Source of the DNA: Tannerellaceae bacterium
GTDB lineage: Bacteria > Bacteroidota > Bacteroidia > Bacteroidales > Tannerellaceae
Assembly: GCA_031264865.1 (NCBI GenBank)
Contig: JAISDJ010000253.1
Span: 1-54,630 of the forward strand
Length of the DNA: 54,630 nucleotides
Direction: 5' to 3'
The translations under genes were made by a program, and so were the position numbers. The notes under the pieces were generated by a model. It did not search any database and was not told the DNA's origin. It saw only the letters and a program-made list of their open reading frames with translations. Shown piece by piece: positions 35,860 to 43,914 of the stretch; within the stretch, counting starts at the first letter, position 1, and the number at the start of each line of letters is the position of its first letter.

Positions 35860-36231
35860 ATGAAAAAGTATCTTTCTTTTATTTTGTGTTCTGTATTTCT
35901 AGTATTTTTAGTTTCCTGCGGCGATAGTGATAATGATAATGACAAGACGGGTACACAAACCGTTACTGTAAAAATCACAGGGTCGGCAAATCTTGTTATT
36001 GAGATAGTAGCCATTGCGACAGGAACAGGAGAAACACAAACCTATACAGATCTTGCCGTTAACCAATGGAGTAAAGATATTTCTTACGAAAAGGTTATTG
36101 CAGTATCGGCAGTCGGGAGTACTTCGGATGGAGCAAGCGGCAGCATGAAAATACAAATACTGAAGGGCAATACCGTTTTGAAAGAAAGTACCTCAGAAGG
36201 CAATATCCTTACAACAACGGCAACGTATTAA
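35860..36231 (+). CDS. Small lipoprotein of unknown function
   Basis: A 123-residue protein with a clear lipoprotein signal (LCSVFLVFLVSC, Cys20). An acidic linker (GDSDNDNDK) follows; Asp/Asn-rich residues just after the lipidated Cys resemble the surface-export signal known in some Bacteroidetes lipoproteins. The rest is Thr/Ser/Val-rich beta sequence (VTVKITGSANLVIEIV) of about 85 residues, probably a small beta-sandwich. No family recognised. It has its own promoter-like box and is followed by a strong terminator, so it is a single-gene transcript. Confidence 0.78.
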   Translation: MKKYLSFILCSVFLVFLVSCGDSDNDNDKTGTQTVTVKITGSANLVIEIVAIATGTGETQTYTDLAVNQWSKDISYEKVIAVSAVGSTSDGASGSMKIQILKGNTVLKESTSEGNILTTTATY

Positions 36232-36268
36232 CACGGATAAAGTCAAAACTTTATAAAATACAAAAATC

Positions 36269-36306
36269 GGGCGTATCCTTGCATGAAAAAGGGTGCGCCC
36301 TTTTTT
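36269..36306. terminator. Rho-independent terminator between convergent genes
   Basis: A GC stem (gggcg 36269-36273 with cgccc 36296-36300), extended by tcctt/aaggg pairing, then TTTTTT on the plus strand. Confidence 0.75.
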
Positions 36307-36342
36307 AATTAGAGAACGCACCCTTGTACTAAATTATTCTTT

Positions 36343-37629
36343 TTAAAGTGTTGTCAGTTTCAAATTTCTCCAAGCAACTTTTATACCTCCTCCATCATGT
36401 ATCTGAAGAGCAATACGTCCTTGTCCGGCGCCAATCTTATCATCGTTGAAATCTACCATTTCTTCGCCGTTCAACCATGTTTTCACATTGTCGCCCTGCA
36501 CTCTTATACGCATCGTATTCCATTCGCCCATTTGTAAAATCGATTCTTTTTCATCGGGGATTTGGATAAGCCAGCCACGTCCGTATGATTCATAAATTCC
36601 ACCGGTATCATGTCCGGGAGGCGCAACTTCTACCTGCCACCCGTTTACCTTTACTCCTTCTTCTATAAACGAACGGATAAATACGCCCGAATTACCATTT
36701 GCTTCTTGTTTAAATTCTACCGTTAAGTCGAAGTCATCATAATACTCACGAGTAGCCAGATAACCGTAATTCTTATCAGAACCGCTTTCGCAGAAAAGTA
36801 ATCCGTCTTTTACGTACCATAATTCCGTTCCGTAAGCTTCCCAGCCTTTCAGATCTACTCCATTAAATAAATCTACCTCTTTCGTCTTACGGGGAAGTTC
36901 TTTGACCTTTATATTGCGGAAAGAGGCCGGATAACCATGGTCTTGTAAACAAATCACTCCTTTATGCGCCAAGCCGTATTCGGGAGCATCTGCCCACTTC
37001 CCACTATTCTTTCTGGCGAACCAATCATCTGTCCATGCTTCAAACTCCAGGATTTTCACGCCATTCAACCAATGTTCAACATGTCCATTGTCAAAAACAA
37101 TTTGGGCGGTATTCCACTGTCCGTAAGGATTTACTTTCATTTTGCTTACATCCGGCGTGTACATAGCATAGTCCACTCCCATTTTTTGCCAGGGTTCCAA
37201 TCCTTCGAAATTTTCGTCGTCGATTAATTGAAATTCCGGGCCGGTAACATAAGGCACGGCAAACTGTGGTCGTTCCACTACATGATACAACATACCACTA
37301 TTCCCACCTTTGGAAAGTTTAAAATCCCATGAAAGAATAAAGTTTTCATACTGTTTATCGGTTACAATATAACCACTTTCGTCACTTCCTTCTCCTTTAG
37401 CCCGGATACAACCGTCTACTACATGCCAAGGCGTAGTAAGCGTTGGTCCATTGTAGTCTTTCCAACCATTTAATGTTTGTCCATCAAATAACAACTGCCA
37501 GCCATCTGCGATTTCTTCAGGAGTCAATGTGTTTTGCTTATTTTCCCCACAAGAAGAAAATAAACCTAGTAACATCGCACCTATGGCAACAAAGCCCGAC
37601 TTAACAAATCTACCTTTTACTGATTTCAT
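36343..37629 (-). CDS. Tandem DUF1080 (3-keto-disaccharide hydrolase-like) lipoprotein
   Basis: A 428-residue lipoprotein (Cys27 in AMLLGLFSSC) with two DUF1080 modules. The first is at about 42-245 (WQLLFDGQTLNGWKDYNG, SGMLYHVVERP, CLQDHGYPASFRNIKV). The second is at about 250-428 (VDLFNGVDLKGWEAYGTELW, NGNSGVFIRSF, VAWRNLKLTTL). DUF1080 enzymes cleave glycosides whose sugar has been oxidised at C3, working with Gfo/Idh/MocA oxidoreductases like those of locus A. It stands alone with its own promoter-like box, 23 kb from that locus, and might replace the DUF1080 gene lost there. That link is inference. Confidence 0.88.
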   Translation of the reverse strand: MKSVKGRFVKSGFVAIGAMLLGLFSSCGENKQNTLTPEEIADGWQLLFDGQTLNGWKDYNGPTLTTPWHVVDGCIRAKGEGSDESGYIVTDKQYENFILSWDFKLSKGGNSGMLYHVVERPQFAVPYVTGPEFQLIDDENFEGLEPWQKMGVDYAMYTPDVSKMKVNPYGQWNTAQIVFDNGHVEHWLNGVKILEFEAWTDDWFARKNSGKWADAPEYGLAHKGVICLQDHGYPASFRNIKVKELPRKTKEVDLFNGVDLKGWEAYGTELWYVKDGLLFCESGSDKNYGYLATREYYDDFDLTVEFKQEANGNSGVFIRSFIEEGVKVNGWQVEVAPPGHDTGGIYESYGRGWLIQIPDEKESILQMGEWNTMRIRVQGDNVKTWLNGEEMVDFNDDKIGAGQGRIALQIHDGGGIKVAWRNLKLTTL

Positions 37630-37666
37630 CTCTAATTTATATTTTGATTAAAAACAATGTCAACAG

Positions 37667-37674
37667 CAAAGATA
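37667..37674 (-). promoter_or_regulatory. -7 box (TATCTTTG) of the DUF1080 gene
   Basis: A perfect TAnnTTTG on the minus strand, 38 bases before the ATG. Confidence 0.55.
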
Positions 37675-37692
37675 TAAATTCTCTACAAAAGA

Positions 37693-38898
37693 TTAACCTA
37701 TTTTATTACAACGATGCTTTAGTAACGTCTTACCGGATGAAAAATTAAGAAAAATCATTTCATAACAAATCGTTAACCAAACAAGAATACAAGGCCATGC
37801 TTTCGTTACATAAGGCCGGATAATTTCATGCCGTATATACGGCGGCACTAACTCTGTAGTAGAAAGCCCAACAATCACCAGGGTTACAATAAACAACCAT
37901 TTATTGTATTTTTTATTCGTTGACGGACTACAGATATACCATATAGCCACGCCAATCATGGCTATTATATAACCGCTCGCTTCAGAACCGGTAGAAAACA
38001 ACACTGTAAATAACAACACATTGGCTAATAACATAAGCCTGAAACGAAGGTTTTTATATTGTGAAATACGTAAATAAGGTAAAAAGAACAGGAATAAGCC
38101 GGGAATAATCAGCCATAAGTCGCTATAATAAGGATTACCGGATAATTTCCTGACCACTCCGAGTAAAGATACATTTTGAGAAAGGGCAAACATGTTTTTT
38201 ATATTCTTTGATTGCAAAACAGCAAACCATTCTTTGTATTGAGATATAACATATTCGTACCCCGGCGTATATAATACCGGAATAAAAAGAAACAGTAAAC
38301 CCCAGAAAACACAGGAAAGAATAAATCTAAGCTTATGTTTGGAAAAAAAGAAAAAAGCTAATCCTACAATCGGATATATTTTTACAAAAGCGCCCAAAAC
38401 AATGACAAAAGCCGCCCAAAAGTCTTTCTTTTTCTCAATCAGAGCAAAAGACAAAATAATAAATGCAGCGATCGAAATATTGAATTGCTGCATAGATTGC
38501 GCCGTCATTAATTCGCAATAAGAAAACCAGTAAACGATTACTTTTTGTGTATGGGTCAGCGGTAACTGCCGGATAGCGTAAAATAAGATAACCGTATTAA
38601 CAACAACCCATAAAATAATACCTAATATATCCGGAAGCATAGCAAAAGGAGCAATGATTATTCCAAACAACACGCCATAATGGTTATTATCACCATACAG
38701 GTCCGGATATTCTTTATATAAGGAAAGACCATCTATCGCATGCCAATATACATATTTAAATATATTGTAATTATTATATTTGCCGATTAAGAATTTGATG
38801 ATAGCAAAACAAGCGCCGGTAATTACCCATACCAATAAAATGTTTTTATACTTTCTTAAATGGAGAGCGCATAACTCAAGTCTTCTCTGTAAACACAT
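37693..38898 (-). CDS. GT87-like (DUF2029) membrane glycosyltransferase
   Basis: A 401-residue multi-pass inner-membrane protein with about ten hydrophobic helices (LLVWVITGACFAIIKFLIG, FWAAFVIVLGAFVKIYPIVG, LFLFIPVLY). The early loop YVYWHAIDGLSLYKEYPDLY and the KIYPIVGLAFFF segment are typical of polyprenol-sugar-using GT-C enzymes annotated DUF2029/GT87. It would transfer a sugar from a lipid carrier on the periplasmic face. It lies 15 bases after the stop of the beta-barrel gene at 38914-39618, so the two are cotranscribed. Substrate unknown. Confidence 0.8.
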   Translation of the reverse strand: MCLQRRLELCALHLRKYKNILLVWVITGACFAIIKFLIGKYNNYNIFKYVYWHAIDGLSLYKEYPDLYGDNNHYGVLFGIIIAPFAMLPDILGIILWVVVNTVILFYAIRQLPLTHTQKVIVYWFSYCELMTAQSMQQFNISIAAFIILSFALIEKKKDFWAAFVIVLGAFVKIYPIVGLAFFFFSKHKLRFILSCVFWGLLFLFIPVLYTPGYEYVISQYKEWFAVLQSKNIKNMFALSQNVSLLGVVRKLSGNPYYSDLWLIIPGLFLFFLPYLRISQYKNLRFRLMLLANVLLFTVLFSTGSEASGYIIAMIGVAIWYICSPSTNKKYNKWLFIVTLVIVGLSTTELVPPYIRHEIIRPYVTKAWPCILVWLTICYEMIFLNFSSGKTLLKHRCNKIG

Positions 38899-38913
38899 AT
38901 ATATATTTAAAAG

Positions 38914-39618
38914 TTAAAAACGATAGGCTAAAGCAAGAAAGACAGTAGACGTCTTCTTTCTGTTCCTCATTGTACCTTGTATAACGGCTTTATCAAGAAA
39001 AATATTGCGCCTGCTATCAAAAATATCAAAATCAGAAAAAGAATAACCGGCTGATAGCTGAAATCTATCCAGGTTTATTGACAAATATCCTTTCAGATGA
39101 TAATACAGCCATCTGCCTCCTCTGTTCTTTACGGATACTTCATTATAATACCCGGCTTTATCGTCTCGGAAAGTTAATGTCTCATTCGGAATAAGGTTGA
39201 AGAATAAACCGGTTTCCATATTGAATACAAGTACATCTTCTCCCGATTCTTTAAACAGGGGTAACTGTAAACGTAGCGCCGGCCTCACTAACAACGCACT
39301 ACCGTATTCTCTTTTATATTGTTCTCTATACCACCAATTATCATCTTCATCACAACTGCCGCAGAGAAGAAACTGAAAAAAACTCATATCTTCTTTGCTA
39401 CTATTACAAAACAGCCGGTTGAAAGACTGGTCCATCGCGTGTAGTCCAAGTGTAGCTCCTATGTATCGATTAAATAAAAACGAATAGCCAAGCTCTATTT
39501 CATAAGCTGATTGAGAATTTAATCCGCCGGCAAACTGAACTTCATGTCTGTAAAGCATCTCCTTCTGAGCAAAACAAATAGAAGGAATCATCGCCATTAT
39601 CACAATAAATCTGTTCAT
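38914..39618 (-). CDS. Outer-membrane beta-barrel protein of unknown function
   Basis: A 234-residue protein with a short Sec signal (IVIMAMIPSICFAQ). Alternating beta-strand pattern runs through it (HEVQFAGGLNSQSAYEIELG, LLVRPALRLQLPLF, YHLKGYLSINLDRFQLSAGY) and it ends in VFLALAYRF, with the terminal Phe used by barrel-insertion machinery. A Cys-rich loop (LLCGSCDEDDNWWYREQ) lies near 85-100. No named family recognised. It heads a two-gene operon with the GT87-like membrane protein. Confidence 0.75.
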   Translation of the reverse strand: MNRFIVIMAMIPSICFAQKEMLYRHEVQFAGGLNSQSAYEIELGYSFLFNRYIGATLGLHAMDQSFNRLFCNSSKEDMSFFQFLLCGSCDEDDNWWYREQYKREYGSALLVRPALRLQLPLFKESGEDVLVFNMETGLFFNLIPNETLTFRDDKAGYYNEVSVKNRGGRWLYYHLKGYLSINLDRFQLSAGYSFSDFDIFDSRRNIFLDKAVIQGTMRNRKKTSTVFLALAYRF

Positions 39619-39723
39619 TTTATGTATTACTTTTATTCGTATTCAACAATAAGAGACGAAAAAACGGTTATCCCCCTACTCTACTTTCAAAAAATAGTAG
39701 ACAAAAGCTAGAAAATAAAATTA

Positions 39724-39731
39724 TATATTTG
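39724..39731 (+). promoter_or_regulatory. -7 box (TATATTTG) almost abutting the NUDIX gene
   Basis: A perfect TAnnTTTG ends seven bases before the ATG at 39739, so the message may have nearly no leader. Confidence 0.6.
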
Positions 39732-39738
39732 CAAAAAC

Positions 39739-40362
39739 ATGAAAACAGGCGAACTCATATTATTGGCACAACGTATCCGGGCGCTTTCTCAAAACGGACT
39801 TATCTATTCATTAAGTGAATACGATACCGAACGATACGAGGAATTACTGCAGATAAGTAATAAAATAACATCATTAGCTACCGGATTAGGCGAAGAGATC
39901 ATAAGCTCGTATTATATTACTGAAAAAGAATATGTTACGCCGAAAGTAGACATACGAGCCGTTGTCTTCAATCAAAACGAAGAAATATTATTAGTGAAAG
40001 AAAAATCAGATGGTCTTTGGTCGCTTCCCGGAGGTTGGGCTGATATAGGATACTCTCCAAAAGAGATTGCTCAAAAGGAAGTCAAAGAAGAAACCGGTCT
40101 GGAGGTGCGCCCTATTCGTTTGCTGTCTGTGGTCGACATGAGTAAACATCCACATCCGCCTATTCCCTCTTATGTTTATAAGTTCTTTATTCTTTGTGAA
40201 ATAACAAGCGGAGAATTTACTCAAACATTTGATATCCTCGGAAAAGGCTTCTTCTCTCTAGACAACCTACCTCCATTATCTTTGGAACGCGTTCTTCCCG
40301 AACAAATAGCAACTATGTATGAATACGGTAAAAAACCTTCTAAAGACGTTTATTTAGATTGA
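39739..40362 (+). CDS. NUDIX hydrolase with N-terminal helical domain
   Basis: A 207-residue cytoplasmic protein. The helical N-terminal module (about 1-65, LILLAQRIRALSQNGLIYS) is the type seen in ADP-sugar pyrophosphatase-like NUDIX proteins. The NUDIX box is at about 97-120 (GGWADIGYSPKEIAQKEV followed by KEETGLEV). The Glu cluster that binds metal is present; the GE of the consensus is GY and the Arg is Lys, which occur in this subgroup. It probably hydrolyses a nucleoside-diphosphate-linked compound. Its start codon lies seven bases from the -7 box. Confidence 0.88.
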   Translation: MKTGELILLAQRIRALSQNGLIYSLSEYDTERYEELLQISNKITSLATGLGEEIISSYYITEKEYVTPKVDIRAVVFNQNEEILLVKEKSDGLWSLPGGWADIGYSPKEIAQKEVKEETGLEVRPIRLLSVVDMSKHPHPPIPSYVYKFFILCEITSGEFTQTFDILGKGFFSLDNLPPLSLERVLPEQIATMYEYGKKPSKDVYLD

Positions 40363-40368
40363 TTTTTT

Positions 40369-40376
40369 TATATTTG
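40369..40376 (+). promoter_or_regulatory. Possible -7 box (TATATTTG), distal promoter of the DUF4290-murA-rimM operon
   Basis: A perfect TAnnTTTG just past the NUDIX stop, 133 bases before the DUF4290 ATG. A closer box lies at 40481. Confidence 0.35.
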
Positions 40377-40480
40377 TGTAACTTTATCGTCCAACACCTG
40401 ATTCAATTACAAGTAACGCTCGAATGTGGGATTTTTTCTTTTGCAAGCCAAAGTATGATTGGCTATTACAATAAATTGTA

Positions 40481-40488
40481 TACCTTTG
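40481..40488 (+). promoter_or_regulatory. -7 box (TACCTTTG) of the DUF4290-murA-rimM operon
   Basis: A perfect TAnnTTTG 21 bases before the DUF4290 ATG, with TTGG at 40459-40462 as a -33 (18 bp spacer). This is the best two-part promoter in the window. Confidence 0.7.
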
Positions 40489-40509
40489 CACATTCAAACA
40501 ATCCAAAGA

Positions 40510-41130
40510 ATGAATTATAATACCGAACTGAATAGGTTGGCCTTACCGGAGTATGGCCGCAATATCCAAAACATGATTGATTATTGCATTACGATTTCCG
40601 ACAAAGAAGAACGTCAGCGTTGTGCCAACACAATCATTAATATAATGGGAAATATGTTTCCTCATCTTCGTGATGTAAATGATTTCAAGCATATTTTATG
40701 GGATCACTTGGCTATTATGGCCGACTTTAAACTGGATATTGATTATCCTTACGAGATTATTAAAAAAGAAAATTTATACAGCAAACCTCCCCGCATTCCC
40801 TATAATAACGCCCGCATTCGCTACAAACACTATGGCAGGACATTGGAGCTGATGATAAAAAAAGCAAATGAACTGGAAACGGGGGGAGAAAAAGACCAAC
40901 TGATCAAACTATTGGCCAATCAAATGAAAAGGTCTTTCCTCACCTGGAACAAAGAATCGGTAGACGACCGGAAGATATTTAAAGACCTCGACGAATTATC
41001 ACAAGGTAAAATTGTATTGAACGAAGAAGAATACAAACTTACCGAAAGCCGGGATATTCTGGCAAAAAACAATAATAATAACAACAATAATAATAACGGA
41101 AAGAAAAATCATTCCCGAAAAAACAGATGA
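40510..41130 (+). CDS. DUF4290-domain protein
   Basis: A 206-residue cytoplasmic protein conserved in Bacteroidetes next to murA. ATG 40510 gives the conserved N-terminus NTELNRLALPEYGRNIQNM; a TTG 51 bases upstream lies inside the promoter and is rejected. Further motifs are KEERQRCANTIINIMGNMFP and LWDHLAIMADFKLDIDYPYE. It ends in a run of ten Asn codons and a basic tail (GKKNHSRKNR). Its stop overlaps the murA ATG by four bases, so translation is coupled. Function not established. Confidence 0.9.
   Translation: MNYNTELNRLALPEYGRNIQNMIDYCITISDKEERQRCANTIINIMGNMFPHLRDVNDFKHILWDHLAIMADFKLDIDYPYEIIKKENLYSKPPRIPYNNARIRYKHYGRTLELMIKKANELETGGEKDQLIKLLANQMKRSFLTWNKESVDDRKIFKDLDELSQGKIVLNEEEYKLTESRDILAKNNNNNNNNNNGKKNHSRKNR
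41068..41097 (+). repeat. AAT/AAC trinucleotide tract (ten Asn codons)
   Basis: Ten in-frame AAY codons near the end of the DUF4290 gene. Length changes would stay in frame. Confidence 0.85.
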
Positions 41131-42431
41131 GTTCGTTTGTCATAGAAGGCGGTTGCAGATTATCCGGTGAGATTGTTCCTCAGGGTGCAAAAAATGAAGC
41201 GTTGGAAGTAATCTGCGCTGTATTACTTACATCCGAGAAAGTTACTATTCATAATATTCCCGATATATTAGACGTTAATAATCTTATTCAGCTCTTACGC
41301 GATTTACGGGTAAAAGTAGAACGGTTATCGCCTGATACCTATACTTTTCAGGCAGACGAAGTAGACATTGAATATCTACGCACAGATGAGTTTTTACATA
41401 AAAGCACATCACTCCGGGGGTCGGTCATGATTGTAGGCCCTTTGGTTGCACGCTTCGGCAAAGCATTGATTCCCAAACCAGGCGGCGACAAGATTGGAAG
41501 GCGGCGCCTGGATACTCACTTTATAGGAATACAAAAACTGGGGGCTTCTTTTCGATATGATTCCGAGCGGCATATTTATGAGATAGAAGCAAGCCGGTTA
41601 AAAGGCGCTTATATGTTACTGGATGAAGCATCCGTTACCGGGACTGCTAATATCCTGATGGCCTCTGTACTGGCCGAAGGGAAAACAACCATTTATAATG
41701 CCGCTTGCGAGCCGTATTTACAACAATTATCAGCGATGCTGAACAATATGGGAGCCTGCATATCGGGCGTTGGTTCCAACCTGCTTATCATCGAAGGGGT
41801 TGATTCACTCGGCGGTACAACGCATACGATTCTTCCGGATATGATTGAAGTAGGAAGTTTTATCGGAATGGCAGCTATGACGGCTTCGGATATTACGATT
41901 AAAAACACGGGGTACGAACAGTTAGGTATCATCCCGGAGTCATTCAGGCGATTAGGCATTACGGTAGAGAAACAAGGAGACGACATTCATATCCCGACTC
42001 ATAGTAATTATGAAATAGAAACATTTATCGACGACTCAATTATGACGATCGCCGATGCTCCCTGGCCGGGTCTTACGCCAGACTTATTAAGTGTGCTCCT
42101 GGTAGTTGCCACACAAGCCGCCGGAAGCGTATTGATTCATCAAAAAATGTTTGAAAGCCGTTTGTTCTTTGTAGATAAACTCATTGATATGGGCGCTCAG
42201 ATTATTCTATGCGACCCTCACCGCGCTACGGTGATCGGATTGGGCAACCGCTTTAAACTTCGCGGAGCTACCATGACATCCCCGGATATCAGAGCCGGCA
42301 TAGCCTTACTTATCGCTGCAATGAGCGCCGAGGGAACCAGCCGTATTCATAACATTGAACAAATAGACCGTGGCTACCAGAATATAGATAGCCGATTGAA
42401 TAATATAGGAGCGCGTATAACGCGCCTCTGA
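41127..42431 (+). CDS. murA: UDP-N-acetylglucosamine 1-carboxyvinyltransferase
   Basis: A 434-residue enzyme that adds enolpyruvate to UDP-GlcNAc, the first committed step of peptidoglycan synthesis. Motifs are GGCRLSGEIVPQGAKNEAL (substrate-binding Lys22-Asn23), SLRGSVMIVGPLVARFGKAL and RRRLDTHFIGIQKLGASF. The loop that carries the catalytic Cys115 in E. coli MurA (PGGCxIG) reads KPGGDKIG here, so Asp121 stands at the Cys position. Enzymes with Asp there, as in mycobacteria, work but are not alkylated by fosfomycin. ATG overlaps the DUF4290 stop; rimM follows 14 bases later. Confidence 0.96.
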   Translation: MSSFVIEGGCRLSGEIVPQGAKNEALEVICAVLLTSEKVTIHNIPDILDVNNLIQLLRDLRVKVERLSPDTYTFQADEVDIEYLRTDEFLHKSTSLRGSVMIVGPLVARFGKALIPKPGGDKIGRRRLDTHFIGIQKLGASFRYDSERHIYEIEASRLKGAYMLLDEASVTGTANILMASVLAEGKTTIYNAACEPYLQQLSAMLNNMGACISGVGSNLLIIEGVDSLGGTTHTILPDMIEVGSFIGMAAMTASDITIKNTGYEQLGIIPESFRRLGITVEKQGDDIHIPTHSNYEIETFIDDSIMTIADAPWPGLTPDLLSVLLVVATQAAGSVLIHQKMFESRLFFVDKLIDMGAQIILCDPHRATVIGLGNRFKLRGATMTSPDIRAGIALLIAAMSAEGTSRIHNIEQIDRGYQNIDSRLNNIGARITRL

Positions 42432-42445
42432 ACCACCGGATTTAC

Positions 42446-42967
42446 ATGATAAAAAAAGATGACATCGTACCTATCGGCTATTTTGCCAAACCTCATGGTA
42501 TAAAAGGAGAAATTAATCTTATACTATCCGGAGACGTTTCATTTGACGAATGGGATGAACCTTATATTATCTGTGAAATGGATGGTATTTTGGTTCCTTT
42601 CTATCTTGAAGAATACCGTTATAAGTCCGACACTACCCTCTTCGTTAAGTTGGAGCATATTAATTCCGATGAGGCAGCCCGCGAGTTCGCAAATCGTGAA
42701 GTCTTTTGTCCACCGGAAGTTGTTTTGGATTATGATGATGATCGCTTAACCTGGAGCCATTTTATCGGATACAAAGTTTTCGATAATGCACACGGTTTAG
42801 TAGGAGAAATAATCGATATAGACGAAAGTACCCTCAATATATTATTAGTAATTAACCATAATGATAATGAATTGCTGATACCGGCTGCCGAAGAATTGAT
42901 TCTATCGGTAGATCATGATAGTAAGCAGTTGAAAGTTGAATTACCGGATGGTTTATTAGATTTATAG
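42446..42967 (+). CDS. rimM: Ribosome maturation factor RimM
   Basis: A 173-residue protein that assists 30S subunit assembly near the head domain. The N-terminal RimM barrel starts IVPIGYFAKPHGIKGEINLI. The PRC-barrel half contains WSHFIGYKVFDNAHGLVGEI and NELLIPAAEELILSVDHDSK. Length is normal. In many bacteria rimM sits with trmD and ribosomal genes; here, as commonly in Bacteroidales, it follows murA. Confidence 0.95.
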   Translation: MIKKDDIVPIGYFAKPHGIKGEINLILSGDVSFDEWDEPYIICEMDGILVPFYLEEYRYKSDTTLFVKLEHINSDEAAREFANREVFCPPEVVLDYDDDRLTWSHFIGYKVFDNAHGLVGEIIDIDESTLNILLVINHNDNELLIPAAEELILSVDHDSKQLKVELPDGLLDL

Positions 42968-43014
42968 AAACGTTAATAAGCGTAAACTCGTTCCCTTAAG
43001 ATACGGTTTTTTAC

Positions 43015-43022
43015 TACTTTTG
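43015..43022 (+). promoter_or_regulatory. -7 box (TACTTTTG) of the M23-dxr-rseP operon
   Basis: A perfect TAnnTTTG 17 bases before the ATG. Confidence 0.6.
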
Positions 43023-43038
43023 CGTTTTATACACAATT

Positions 43039-43911
43039 ATGGCAGCGAAGCAGAATAAAAAAGGATCCAAGTCATTCTGGTACCGGATGCGGTTTAAATA
43101 TAAACTTTCTTTCTTTAATGAAGGGACATTAGAGGAAGTTTGGTCGTTTCGTATGTCGCGGCTTACCGCTGTTTATATTTTCACTGTATTTGCACTTATC
43201 CTTGTCACTATCACTTCACTTATTATTATTACTACTCCCATACGTAATTACTTACCCGGATATCTGGATGTGGAAGTACGAAAGGAAATTATGGAGACTG
43301 CTCTTCGCGCCGATTCCTTAGAAAGGGTATTAGGCATCCATTCACTTTACCTGGAGAATGTAGTCGGATTATTAACCGGCACAATGCCTTTGGACTCTAT
43401 TCGCGAAATTGATTCACTTGCCCATGCCCATGCGAACTATGAAATTCCCCGTTCCCAGAAAGAAGTAGACTTTGTTCGTACTTTCGAGGAAGAGGAGAAG
43501 TATAATCTTACAACGTTAAATCTGAATCATACCCCCACAGACGCTATCTTTTTCTATAAACCGGTCAATGGGATTATATCAGCCCACTATGAAGCGGATA
43601 TCCGTCATTATGGGGTAGATGTGGTAGCTGCGCCGAAAGAGAGTGTATTAGCTACGTTGGATGGTACGGTTATATTCACCGGTTTCGACCCGCAATTTGG
43701 AAACGTTATACAACTTCAACATAAAAACGGATTCATTTCTATCTATAAGCACAACGAATTGCTGCTAAAAAGGATGGGTGATCAGGTAGCGGCAGGTGAA
43801 GCCATTGCTTTAATAGGTAATACCGGCAACCTTTCTACCGGCCCTCATCTGCATTTTGAATTATGGCTTAAGGGAAGTCCTGTAAATCCTGAAGAATACA
43901 TCGTTTTCTGA
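43039..43911 (+). CDS. M23-family metallopeptidase (LytM-type), membrane anchored
   Basis: A 290-residue protein with a basic cytoplasmic N-terminus and one transmembrane helix at about 43-67 (LTAVYIFTVFALILVTITSL). A periplasmic helical linker leads to an M23 domain from about 180. Zinc and catalytic residues are visible: HYGVD (His, Asp), a His in SIYKHNE, and GPHLHFELW. It could cleave peptidoglycan cross-bridges or act in cell division. It is the first gene of a run with dxr three bases downstream. Confidence 0.92.
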   Translation: MAAKQNKKGSKSFWYRMRFKYKLSFFNEGTLEEVWSFRMSRLTAVYIFTVFALILVTITSLIIITTPIRNYLPGYLDVEVRKEIMETALRADSLERVLGIHSLYLENVVGLLTGTMPLDSIREIDSLAHAHANYEIPRSQKEVDFVRTFEEEEKYNLTTLNLNHTPTDAIFFYKPVNGIISAHYEADIRHYGVDVVAAPKESVLATLDGTVIFTGFDPQFGNVIQLQHKNGFISIYKHNELLLKRMGDQVAAGEAIALIGNTGNLSTGPHLHFELWLKGSPVNPEEYIVF

Positions 43912-43914
43912 TTT

